Made by a program: the position numbers and the translations under genes | In this document: positions 1-6,093 of the stretch, piece after piece | Position numbering within the stretch: position 1 is the stretch's first letter | How the letters are laid out: each line of letters begins with the position of its first letter | DNA from: Geobacter sp. UBA6169 | Lineage (GTDB): Bacteria; Desulfobacterota; Desulfuromonadia; Geobacterales; Pseudopelobacteraceae | Length of the DNA stretch: 7,166 nt | Assembly (NCBI GenBank): GCA_002422265.1 | Contig: DIUB01000092.1 | Location: forward strand, 1-7,166 | Reading direction: 5' to 3' | The notes under the pieces: generated by a model | What the model saw: only the letters and a program-made list of their open reading frames with translations | What the model was told of the DNA's origin: nothing | Database searches by the model: none

Positions 1-1580
1 AAATGGTATTTGTCGTAGGAGATACCCAGCTTCTGCGCCAGGGTGTCGGCACCCGGCTTGGGCATCACGGCAGTTGCCAGCACCACCAGATCTGCCTCCA
101 CCTCTACCTGTACGCCCACGGCAATGTCGCTGCCCATCACCACGATCTTGTCACCCTTCGGGTACAGCCGGGAAACCATGCCGCGGATATAGACCGCCTC
201 TTCTTCTTCGATGGCCCGACGCCAGAACTCATCGTAGTTTTTGCCCGGTACCCGGGCGTCCATGAAAAAGACATAGGCCTGACCATCATGTACCTTGTGG
301 TGGTACAGCATGGTGTGCTTGGCCGTATACATGCAGCAGATCTTGGAGCAGTAGGAGATCCCTTTTTCCCGTGCCCGTGAGCCAACGCACTGGATAAAGA
401 CCACCTGTTTCGGCTCCTTGCCGTCGGATGGTCGCACAATCTTGCCGCCGGTGGGGCCGGAGGCCGAGGCCAGCCGCTCAAAGGTCAGGCCGTCGATCAC
501 ATCCGGGATCGTGCCATAGCCGAACTCACCATAGCCCACAATGGCTGAGTCGTCCGGCTTCTTGTCAATGGTGTACAGCTCAAACCCGGTGGCCACCACA
601 ATGGCGCCGACCGGCTCAACCACGAGTTGATCCTCCTGCTCAAAGTCAACCGCGCCAGGGCCGCAGACCTTCCGGCAAACCCCGCATTTGCCGGTCTTGA
701 ACATGGTGCAGTTGGCACGATCAATGACCGGCACATTGGGGACGGCCTGGGGAAACGGCACATAGATGGCGCTTCTCATACCCAGGTTACGATCAAAGGA
801 GTTGGGGATCTTTTTCTGCGGGCATTTGGTCATGCAGACGCCGCAACCGGTGCATGTGTGTTCATCAACCGATCGAGCCTTCTTGCGGATGGTGACCTGG
901 AAGTTACCGATGTAGCCATCCACCTGTTCAATTTCGCTGAAAGTGTGCATGGTGATGTTGGGGTGGTTGGCCACATCCACCATCTTGGGGGTCATGATGC
1001 ACTGCGAGCAGTCCAGGGTCGGAAAGGTCTCGGAGAGTTGGGCCATGTGACCGCCAATGGAGGGCTCCCGCTCCACCAGCACGACCTGATGACCGGCATC
1101 GGCGATATCCAGAGCAGCCTGGATGCCGGCAATGCCGCCGCCGATCACCAGCGCCCGTTTGGTAACCGGTACGGTGATAGTGGGCAGCACCTTATTCTTC
1201 TTGACCCGCTCCACCAGCATACCGACGATCTCAATCGCCTTGGTGGTGGCCTCTTCCCAATCTTCATGCACCCAGGAACAATGCTCACGGATATTGGCCA
1301 TCTCGCACAGAAACGGGTTCAGACCGGCCTGTTCTACCGCCTTGCGGAAGGTGCGCTCATGCATGCGGGGAGAACAGGCCGCCACCACCACATGGGTCAG
1401 TCTCTGTTCCTTAATTGCTTTTTTGAGCAGTCCCTGACCCGGATCGGAACACATGTACTTGTAATCGGTGGCAAAGGCCACGCCCGGTAGATTTGCTGCC
1501 TGCTCGGCAACCCGTTCCACATCAACCGTACGGGAGATATTTTCGCCACAGTGGCAGACAAAGACACCGATTCGAGACAT
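1..1580 (-). CDS. hdrA: HdrA-like FAD/iron-sulfur subunit of a soluble heterodisulfide reductase-type complex (3' end outside window)
   Basis: The reading frame is open from ATG at 1580 to the window edge: 526 codons, with no stop seen on reading every codon. The start reads MSRIGVFVCHCGENI, a typical HdrA N-terminus, and GCGGAG lies 9 nt upstream inside the preceding gene. Visible landmarks are an N-terminal Cys-rich part (C9, C11, C44, C69, C92, C101), the FAD dinucleotide motif GGGIAG at 147-152, the HdrA/QmoA-type motif LDCSQCIMTPKM (C191, C194), a 4Fe-4S motif C243-x2-C-x2-C-x3-C253-P, a second C291-x7-C-x2-C-x3-C306, and the hallmark CVGSR (C398) followed by C411, C415 and C416. In known complexes HdrA is the cytoplasmic flavin subunit that splits or merges electron pairs and passes electrons to HdrC/HdrB. 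The physiological substrate in this bacterium cannot be read from sequence. QmoA is a relative, but the hdrC-hdrB neighbours favour HdrA. The C-terminus, and any fused module, is not visible. Confidence 0.93.
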   Translation of the reverse strand, partial: MSRIGVFVCHCGENISRTVDVERVAEQAANLPGVAFATDYKYMCSDPGQGLLKKAIKEQRLTHVVVAACSPRMHERTFRKAVEQAGLNPFLCEMANIREHCSWVHEDWEEATTKAIEIVGMLVERVKKNKVLPTITVPVTKRALVIGGGIAGIQAALDIADAGHQVVLVEREPSIGGHMAQLSETFPTLDCSQCIMTPKMVDVANHPNITMHTFSEIEQVDGYIGNFQVTIRKKARSVDEHTCTGCGVCMTKCPQKKIPNSFDRNLGMRSAIYVPFPQAVPNVPVIDRANCTMFKTGKCGVCRKVCGPGAVDFEQEDQLVVEPVGAIVVATGFELYTIDKKPDDSAIVGYGEFGYGTIPDVIDGLTFERLASASGPTGGKIVRPSDGKEPKQVVFIQCVGSRAREKGISYCSKICCMYTAKHTMLYHHKVHDGQAYVFFMDARVPGKNYDEFWRRAIEEEEAVYIRGMVSRLYPKGDKIVVMGSDIAVGVQVEVEADLVVLATAVMPKPGADTLAQKLGISYDKYH

Positions 1581-1994
1581 CTAGGCATTCTCCGCAGGGA
1601 TCAGATCCAGCTTACGCAGGGTCTTGACCAGTTTTTCCGGCTGTACCGGTTTGACCAGATGGGCGGCTGACTGGGCTGCCACATAGGCCTGGATTACGTC
1701 CTGGGGGGTGCTGAGAGACGACAGCACTACGATCGCAACACCCTTCTCAATGGTAATACCCTGCTTCTCTTCAAATGCCCGTATTGCCTTGGCTGCCTCC
1801 AGACCATCCATCTCCGGCATCATGATATCAAGCAGGATCAGGTCATAGGGATGCCCGGCTTGCAAGGCATCGGTAAAACGTTCAACCCCGATCAGACCGT
1901 TTTCAGCCTGATCACACAAGGCATAGGGTTCCATCTGCAGGGCCAGCAATTCGCGACTCAGTTCATCATCTTCAACAATCAGACAACGCAGCAT
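1581..1994 (-). CDS. Single-domain CheY-like response regulator (receiver only) inside the hdr operon
   Basis: This 137-residue protein is one receiver domain with no output domain. Acidic pocket residues D9 and D10 lie in LIVEDDE, the phospho-acceptor is D56 in LILLDIMMPEMDG, the conserved Ser/Thr position is S92 in VLSSLS, and the Lys-Pro pair is K115-P116 in LVKPV. All residues needed for phosphorylation and switching are present. I chose ATG 1994 because AAGGTGG (2006-2000) sits 5 nt upstream. An in-frame ATG at 2048 would add 18 residues read from the end of hdrB in another frame and lacks receiver character. The gene starts 10 nt after the hdrB stop and ends immediately before the hdrA ATG, so it is probably co-transcribed and coupled with both. 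No histidine kinase is in the window. It may receive phosphate from a distant kinase and act by protein contact, possibly on the Hdr complex; that role is inference. Confidence 0.93.
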   Translation of the reverse strand: MLRCLIVEDDELSRELLALQMEPYALCDQAENGLIGVERFTDALQAGHPYDLILLDIMMPEMDGLEAAKAIRAFEEKQGITIEKGVAIVVLSSLSTPQDVIQAYVAAQSAAHLVKPVQPEKLVKTLRKLDLIPAENA

Positions 1995-2004
1995 AGTGTC
2001 CACC

Positions 2005-2883
2005 TTAGAGCAGTTTTCTTTCCCTGAGTAACCGCTGTGGACTGACAATCAGGGCATCCAGGCCAAGTCGGTCAGCCGGTACCCCCAGAGCCAATCCCAC
2101 CAGTTGGGTCAGGTAAAAGATCGGCATATCATAGCTGCGATGGTAGACGCCTTCAATCTCCTTCTGACGGATATCAAGATTACCGTGACACAAGGGGCAG
2201 CCGACCATGATGCAGTCGGCCCCGGCTGCCTTGGCCGAGTCCAGGATGGCATTGGAAAGCTGCAGCACCACACCGGGCCGAGAAAGGGTGAAGTTGGCTC
2301 CGCAACATTCCATCTTATGGGTCCAGTCAACAGTCTCAGCGCCGACCGCATGGAGCAGCTGCTCCATGATGGTGGGGGCCTCGCAGTCGTCCAGCTGCGG
2401 TACTTCTGGCGGACGGGTCAGCAGGCAACCGTAGTAGCAGGCTACCTTCAGGCCGGAGAGCGGTTTCTTGACGGCCTGCCCCAACCGCTTCGCCCCAAGA
2501 TCCCGCACCAGGATCTCCAGCAGATGCTTGACATTCCGCTCCAGCGGTACTTTGGCATCAATCGCCTGTTCCACCTGATGCAGTTTCCGGTCATCCTCTT
2601 TCAGCACATGCTGGGCAAACTTGAGGCGGGAAAAACAGGCAGCACAGGCCACCGCCATGTCACCTGACACCTGCTCAGCCAGCTCAAGGTTCTTGGCGCA
2701 GAGCGAGAGCGACAGCAGCTCATCCACATTGTGAGCCGGGGTGGCACCGCAGCAGATCCAGTCCGGTACCTCATCCAGGCCGATACTGAGTGCAGCGAAC
2801 ACCTCACGGGTGGAAAGGTCATACTCAGAGGCAGAGGCATGCAATGAACAGCCGGGATAATAGGCGTAACGCAACTCGCTCAC
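2005..2883 (-). CDS. hdrB: HdrB-like CCG-domain subunit (non-cubane 4Fe-4S, disulfide/thiol active site)
   Basis: This 292-residue protein has two full CCG domains. The first uses C12 (YPGC), C44-C45 and C80-x2-C83. The second uses C153 (YYGC), C193-C194 (MECCG) and C229-x2-C232 (GCPLC). All ten cysteines of the HdrB pattern are therefore present. In methanogen HdrB these domains hold two non-cubane [4Fe-4S] clusters that reduce the CoM-S-S-CoB disulfide. A bacterium of this kind is not expected to use that substrate, so the real disulfide or electron acceptor is unknown. The start is GTG at 2883, supported by GGGGAGG (2894-2888) just upstream and by a 4-nt GTGA overlap with the hdrC stop. 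The length is normal for HdrB. It should work as an HdrC-HdrB unit docked to HdrA in the cytoplasm; no membrane segments are seen. Confidence 0.94.
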   Translation of the reverse strand: MSELRYAYYPGCSLHASASEYDLSTREVFAALSIGLDEVPDWICCGATPAHNVDELLSLSLCAKNLELAEQVSGDMAVACAACFSRLKFAQHVLKEDDRKLHQVEQAIDAKVPLERNVKHLLEILVRDLGAKRLGQAVKKPLSGLKVACYYGCLLTRPPEVPQLDDCEAPTIMEQLLHAVGAETVDWTHKMECCGANFTLSRPGVVLQLSNAILDSAKAAGADCIMVGCPLCHGNLDIRQKEIEGVYHRSYDMPIFYLTQLVGLALGVPADRLGLDALIVSPQRLLRERKLL

Positions 2884-3464
2884 AGGGCCTCCCCTTTACG
2901 CCGCATCTCTTCAATCCGGCTGAATATCTTCTCTATCTCGGCCATGTTTTTGTTCTTCTGGTGAAAGACCTTGAGCTTGCCTTTGGTCAGCAGTTTGGGG
3001 CCCAGCATCATGTCCTTCAAAAACTGGCCGGACTTGACATTAAAGACCGCTGCCAGCCGCATCTCGTACTGGCGGCCATAGGTACGGATATTCTGCAGGA
3101 ACAGCTTGTTGGCCAGCTGGACATAACTTTCTTTGGAAGGACCGTCATGATCCCAGGACAGCTTGCGCAGGGCATCCATGATGGAGGCCAGATGCACCTT
3201 GTTGGGACAACGGGTGGAACAGGTCTCACAGGAGGCGCAGTACCAGATGGAACGACCGGCCAGAATCCGTTGCCATTGCCCCAGTTGCAGCAGACGCACC
3301 ACCCGGTTGGGCGGGTGCTCCATAAAGGTGGCCATGGGGCAGCCGGCAGAGCACTTGCCGCACTGAAAACAGCGCCGTACCGAGGTGCCGGACAACGACT
3401 CCACCTTGCGCACCATTGCTATATCCATCGTCTCCTGCGAGAGGAGCATTTTCTTCTTTTTCAT
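2880..3464 (-). CDS. hdrC: HdrC-like iron-sulfur electron-transfer subunit
   Basis: This 194-residue protein has two complete ferredoxin-type motifs: C32-x2-C35-x2-C38-x3-C42-P and C76-x2-C79-x2-C82-x3-C86-P. Each would bind a [4Fe-4S] cluster. A long, mostly helical, charged C-terminal part follows and has no further motif that I recognise. In Hdr complexes HdrC carries electrons from HdrA to HdrB. It is the first gene of the minus-strand operon and overlaps hdrB by 4 nt. The start is the weakest point. ATG 3464 gives a Lys-rich beginning (MKKKKM) with only a modest GGCGG 4 nt upstream. In-frame ATGs at 3449, 3428 and 3416 are possible; the one at 3428 has AGGAG but only 3 nt away. All alternatives keep both cluster motifs. 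No transmembrane helices are visible, so this is the soluble HdrC type, not a membrane HdrE-linked form. Confidence 0.92.
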   Translation of the reverse strand: MKKKKMLLSQETMDIAMVRKVESLSGTSVRRCFQCGKCSAGCPMATFMEHPPNRVVRLLQLGQWQRILAGRSIWYCASCETCSTRCPNKVHLASIMDALRKLSWDHDGPSKESYVQLANKLFLQNIRTYGRQYEMRLAAVFNVKSGQFLKDMMLGPKLLTKGKLKVFHQKNKNMAEIEKIFSRIEEMRRKGEAL

Positions 3465-3474
3465 ACAACCGCCG

Positions 3475-3491
3475 TTTTAGTGAAACTAAAA
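3475..3491. repeat. Inverted repeat TTTTAGT-gaa-ACTAAAA just upstream of hdrC
   Basis: Perfect 7-bp arms are separated by 3 bp, ending 10 bp before the hdrC ATG. In the hdr transcript it would form a small AU-rich hairpin next to the weak ribosome binding site. It is not a convincing terminator for either strand, because the stem is only A/T-rich with one or two G-C pairs. Confidence 0.35.
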
Positions 3492-3499
3492 AAATGGTT

Positions 3500-3520
3500 A
3501 GTGCATAAAATTTAAGCACT
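3500..3520. repeat. 21-bp imperfect palindrome in the hdr leader
   Basis: The arms AGTGC.TAAA and TTTA.GCACT pair around a central A, with one mismatch (A3505/A3515). It lies about 36 bp before the hdrC start. It may be a protein-binding site or a weak RNA hairpin in the hdr leader. It shares AGTG/CACT half-sites with the palindrome at 3572-3584. Confidence 0.4.
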
Positions 3521-3568
3521 TGTTTTTGTGCGCTTTATAATGGGTTGTGTTGATCAAGGCTAAAAATG

Positions 3569-3596
3569 TTTACACTATCAGTGTGTTTAAAATCAA
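3569..3596 (-). promoter_or_regulatory. Candidate sigma-70 promoter of the hdr operon
   Basis: On the minus strand TTGATT (3596-3591) and TGTAAA (3574-3569) are separated by 16 bp, a fair but not strong match to -35 and -10 boxes. It would give a leader of roughly 95 nt before hdrC. A better -10 look-alike, TATAAA (3539-3534), lies closer but has no good -35 at 16-18 bp; TTGATC is only 12 bp away. Either could be real, the second perhaps with an activator. Confidence 0.3.
3572..3584. promoter_or_regulatory. Operator-like palindrome ACACT-atc-AGTGT
   Basis: A 13-bp perfect inverted repeat (5-bp arms, 3-bp centre) lies at the -10 end of the candidate hdr promoter, between its -35 and -10 boxes. 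That location would suit a repressor site. No regulator family can be assigned from this alone, and short palindromes do occur by chance in AT-rich spacers. Confidence 0.35.
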
Positions 3597-3640
3597 GTTT
3601 TATCTGAATTGGCTGTTGGAGGCATCAGAGTGGACAGGTG

Positions 3641-3685
3641 TTGTTTAATTTATACTTGACTCACCGTTTTCCTCTATGGTAAGTA
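3641..3685 (+). promoter_or_regulatory. Promoter of tRNA-Asn
   Basis: A clear TTGACT -35 box lies at 3656-3661, with an AT-rich, UP-element-like stretch (3641-3655) directly upstream. The -10 is less certain. TAAGTA at 3680-3685 (spacer 18) has a TG one base before it, as in extended -10 promoters. TATGGT at 3675-3680 matches the -10 consensus better but is only 13 bp from the -35. Transcription would begin about 10 nt before the tRNA. Confidence 0.5.
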
Positions 3686-3699
3686 CTGCTTCTCTTTGT

Positions 3700-3775
3700 T
3701 CCCCAGTAGCTCAGTCGGTAGAGCGGGTGACTGTTAATCACCATGTCCGTGGTTCGAGTCCGCGCTGGGGAGCCA
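3700..3775 (+). tRNA. tRNA-Asn (anticodon GUU)
   Basis: A complete 76-nt cloverleaf can be folded by eye. The acceptor stem is TCCCCAG (3700-3706) with CTGGGGA (3765-3771). The D-arm is GCTC/GAGC with loop AGTCGGTA. The anticodon stem GGTGA/TCACC encloses loop CTGTTAA with anticodon GTT at 3733-3735. A 5-nt variable loop follows, then the T-arm CGTGG-TTCGAGT-CCGCG with one G-T wobble. The discriminator is G3772 and CCA is encoded at 3773-3775. It decodes AAC/AAU as asparagine. It stands alone, divergent from the hdr operon, with its own promoter and terminator. Confidence 0.97.
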
Positions 3776-3784
3776 TACGAATAC

Positions 3785-3821
3785 AGGGCTTACAGATCCA
3801 TGTCTGTAGGCCCTTTTCGTT
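3785..3821 (+). terminator. Strong intrinsic terminator of tRNA-Asn
   Basis: GGGCTTACAGA (3786-3796) pairs with TCTGTAGGCCC (3803-3813) over 11 bp with one G-U wobble, extended by A3785-T3814, around a 6-nt loop. TTTTCGTTT follows. It begins 10 nt after the tRNA CCA end. It should separate tRNA transcription from the downstream rdgC-like operon, which then needs its own promoter or read-through. Confidence 0.9.
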
Positions 3822-3825
3822 TGGT

Positions 3826-3841
3826 GGAACAGCGCTGTGCC
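3826..3841. repeat. Interrupted palindrome GG-a-ACAGCGCTGT-g-CC upstream of the rdgC-like gene
   Basis: The 10-bp core ACAGCGCTGT (3829-3838) is a perfect palindrome, and the outer GG/CC pairs also match. It lies about 73 bp before the rdgC-like start, in a spacer (3822-3913) where no convincing promoter was found. It might be an operator, but nothing identifies a cognate regulator. Confidence 0.25.
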
Positions 3842-3913
3842 GCTCTGGTTACAAACGTGGATGCTCAAAGGGGTGTCTGGAATGAAATCTCAAGAATAAG
3901 GAGTAATACGCCC

Positions 3914-5080
3914 ATGGGTGTCTATGCAAATACAGTCAGCTTTGCCCAATACCGGATACAGGGTGCATTGCCTCAAGAAGACCGGTTTCAGTGGCTGAGC
4001 GCAGCTCTTGCCGGAAGGCAGTTTCATTCTATAGAAGAGAGTGCCGAGGAGCAGTCGGAGGGGTGGACCTGTACTGATACGCCTGATGATCCGCTGTTTG
4101 AGGCGCCGCAGCGGTTCTGGCGCGACCGCTACCTGTTTTTCAGCTACCGTCGCGATCAGCGCCGGATTCCCGGTGCGCTGTTAAAATCCCATGTGGGCAG
4201 GGCTGAAGGTGAGTATCTGGCCAAGCGTCCTGAACTGAAGCGCCCGCCCAAGCGGGAACGGGAAGAGATTGCCGAACGGGTCAAGTTGCAGCTGCTGGCA
4301 CGGAGCCTCCCGGCTCCCTCAACGATTGACCTGGTCTGGCAGATGGACCAAGGTGTCTTGACGCTTTTTTCGTCATCGGCCAAGGCCATGGAGCGGTTTG
4401 AGGAGCTGTTCAGCAAGAGTTTTGAAAACCTGCGCCCTCAGTTGATCTATCCCTACAGCCGTGCCCTGGCATTGCTTGACGAGACAGCGCGTGAACAGCT
4501 GGTGTTACAGAACCAGGCGGGTTCTGAGGCAGCTCTGGAGGAGATCCAGGCCAATCGTTGGCTGGGAGAAGAGTTTCTGCTCTGGTTACTGCATGCGGGG
4601 CTGGAAGGGGAGGGGTTCAGGGTGGCGGCGGCAGGTCACTTTGAAAACGGCACCCCTTTTTCGGCCTGGATTGATGACCGGATTCAGCTGCAGGGAGGAG
4701 GCGAGGGGGGACCACAGAAGGTTGCGGTGTCAGGGATTCAGGATCGTTACCTTGAGGCCCGATCTGCGCTGAAAAGCGGCAAGGCTATCAGCAGTGCTGC
4801 CATCCATATGGAAAAAGACGAGCTCCAGTGGCGTTTTGTACTGAATGCAGAGCTATTCACCTTCAGTTCGTTCAAGTGTCCGCCGGTCAAGGTTGAACGT
4901 GAGGGGGTTGAGGAGTTGACGGAGCGGGAGTCGGCCTTTTACGAGCGACTGTATCTGCTGGAGGCCGGGCTGCAGATGTTTGATTCGCTGTTGTTGCAGT
5001 TTCTGGCACAGCGGCTGGGTGCCAGCTGGGCCGCACGGCTGCAGGAGATCAGCGCCTGGCTGGAGGGTGAGCAGGCATGA
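3914..5080 (+). CDS. rdgC: RdgC-like recombination-associated protein
   Basis: This 388-residue cytoplasmic protein has no signal peptide or membrane segment. The order of features resembles RdgC: an N-terminal part, RDQRRIPGALLK at 80-91, a basic run KRPPKREREEIAERVK (109-124), LLARSLPAPSTIDLVWQMDQG (128-147, compare E. coli LLPRAFSRF...MMWIDTVNG), the segment SSAKAMERFEELFSKSF, and WLGEEFLLWLLHAG at 216-229, where E. coli RdgC has its TEWV segment. The comparison is from memory. E. coli RdgC is about 300 residues, so this is a longer variant. RdgC is a ring-shaped DNA-binding protein that restrains RecA; whether this version does so is inference. I chose ATG 3914 because AAGGAG lies at 3898-3903. 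The frame stays open upstream to 3743, but that would start inside tRNA-Asn and cross its terminator. It overlaps obgE by 4 nt. Confidence 0.68.
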   Translation: MGVYANTVSFAQYRIQGALPQEDRFQWLSAALAGRQFHSIEESAEEQSEGWTCTDTPDDPLFEAPQRFWRDRYLFFSYRRDQRRIPGALLKSHVGRAEGEYLAKRPELKRPPKREREEIAERVKLQLLARSLPAPSTIDLVWQMDQGVLTLFSSSAKAMERFEELFSKSFENLRPQLIYPYSRALALLDETAREQLVLQNQAGSEAALEEIQANRWLGEEFLLWLLHAGLEGEGFRVAAAGHFENGTPFSAWIDDRIQLQGGGEGGPQKVAVSGIQDRYLEARSALKSGKAISSAAIHMEKDELQWRFVLNAELFTFSSFKCPPVKVEREGVEELTERESAFYERLYLLEAGLQMFDSLLLQFLAQRLGASWAARLQEISAWLEGEQA

Positions 5081-6093
5081 AGTTTATTGACGAAGTGACG
5101 CTTTTCTGCGCATCCGGTCACGGCGGTGCCGGCTGTGTATCGTTCAGACGAGAAAAATTTATCCCTTTTGGCGGACCGAACGGCGGTGACGGCGGTCGTG
5201 GCGGTGATGTGATCTTCGAGGCGACCAGCTCCCTTTCAACCCTGCTTGAGCTGCGTCACAAGCCGCACCAGAAGGCAGAACGGGGCAGACACGGCATGGG
5301 CAAGGACCGCCATGGTGCTGCCGGGGCGGATCTGACTATCAAGGTGCCGGTGGGAACCCTGATAAAAGATGCTGAAACGGATGAAGAGCTGGCTGACCTG
5401 ACCGAAGATGGGCAGCGGATTGTGTTGTTTAAAGGCGGCAGAGGGGGACAGGGCAATGCCCGTTTTGCCACCGCAACCAACAAGGCCCCCAAATTTGCCC
5501 AGCCGGGCGAGGAAGGTGAGGAGCGCAAGCTGCGTCTGGAACTGAAACTGATGGCCGACGTGGGGCTGCTTGGCCTGCCCAATGCCGGCAAGTCGTCACT
5601 GATAGCCAAGGTTTCGGCAGCCCGTCCCAAGGTGGCGGACTATCCCTTTACGACCCTGGCCCCTTCGCTGGGGGTGGTGGCGTACAAAAATTTCCGATCA
5701 TTTGTCATGGCCGATATCCCCGGTATCATTGAAGGTGCCCATGCCGGTGCCGGACTGGGACACCGCTTTCTCAAACATCTTGAACGTTCAGGCATGCTGG
5801 TGCACCTGGTCGATATCTCAGGACTCCCTGAGTCTGATCCGTTTGCCTCCTTTGAGGCGGTGAATCGCGAGCTGATGCTCTTTAGTGAAGAGCTGGGAAA
5901 CAAGGCGCAGATCGTGGTGTTGACCAAAATGGATCTGCCGGAAGCACAGGAACATTGCGAGCAGGCCGTGGCGTGGTTTGCGGAGCGGCAGGTGCCGGTT
6001 TATCCGATCTCATCGGCAACCGGCCAGGGTATTGAGGCGTTGCTGGATGCCATTGCAAGGCGACTGTGGTCACAGCCTCAGGAGGTGTGGTAG
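5077..6093 (+). CDS. obgE: Obg/CgtA GTPase, 50S ribosome assembly and stress factor
   Basis: This complete 338-residue protein has a Gly-rich Obg fold at about 1-158, with repeated GG motifs such as FGGPNGGDGGRGGD at 31-44. The GTPase domain follows: G1 GLPNAGKSS (166-174), G2 DYPFTT (188-193), G3 DIPG (213-216), G4 TKMD (283-286) and G5 SSA (312-314). All nucleotide-binding residues are present. There is no extended C-terminal Obg domain as in some Gram-positive forms, and the length is normal for proteobacteria. ObgE binds the large ribosomal subunit during maturation and links ribosome assembly to (p)ppGpp. ATG 5077 overlaps the upstream stop as ATGA, with GGAGGG at 5062-5067 as ribosome binding site, so translation is probably coupled. 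Its usual upstream partners rplU and rpmA are absent here. Confidence 0.97.
   Translation: MKFIDEVTLFCASGHGGAGCVSFRREKFIPFGGPNGGDGGRGGDVIFEATSSLSTLLELRHKPHQKAERGRHGMGKDRHGAAGADLTIKVPVGTLIKDAETDEELADLTEDGQRIVLFKGGRGGQGNARFATATNKAPKFAQPGEEGEERKLRLELKLMADVGLLGLPNAGKSSLIAKVSAARPKVADYPFTTLAPSLGVVAYKNFRSFVMADIPGIIEGAHAGAGLGHRFLKHLERSGMLVHLVDISGLPESDPFASFEAVNRELMLFSEELGNKAQIVVLTKMDLPEAQEHCEQAVAWFAERQVPVYPISSATGQGIEALLDAIARRLWSQPQEVW

Noticed and set aside
627..1490. 287-codon open frame on the plus strand
   Set aside because: It lies wholly antisense to hdrA, in the codon-aligned complementary frame, and shows no recognisable domain; it is a shadow of hdrA codon bias.
1995..2048. Longer start for the response regulator at ATG 2048
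   Set aside because: The extra 18 residues come from hdrB sequence in another frame, precede the normal receiver start, and have no ribosome binding site as good as AAGGTGG before 1994.
2104..3515. Long plus-strand open frames of 187 and 241 codons
   Set aside because: They are antisense to hdrB and hdrC, whose cysteine motifs, ribosome binding sites and overlaps are convincing; the plus-strand translations show no family features.
3465..3699. Sigma-54 promoter for the hdr operon
   Set aside because: No GG-N10-GC element resembling TGGCAC-N5-TTGC was found on the minus strand of this spacer.
3700..3775. tRNA-Asn as an integration (att) site of a mobile element
   Set aside because: No integrase, no direct repeat of the tRNA 3' end elsewhere in the window, and ordinary chromosomal genes lie on both sides.
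3882..3899. Five-codon mini-ORF (MKSQE) before the rdgC-like gene as a leader peptide
   Set aside because: It is very short, has no attenuator structure around it, and is expected by chance.
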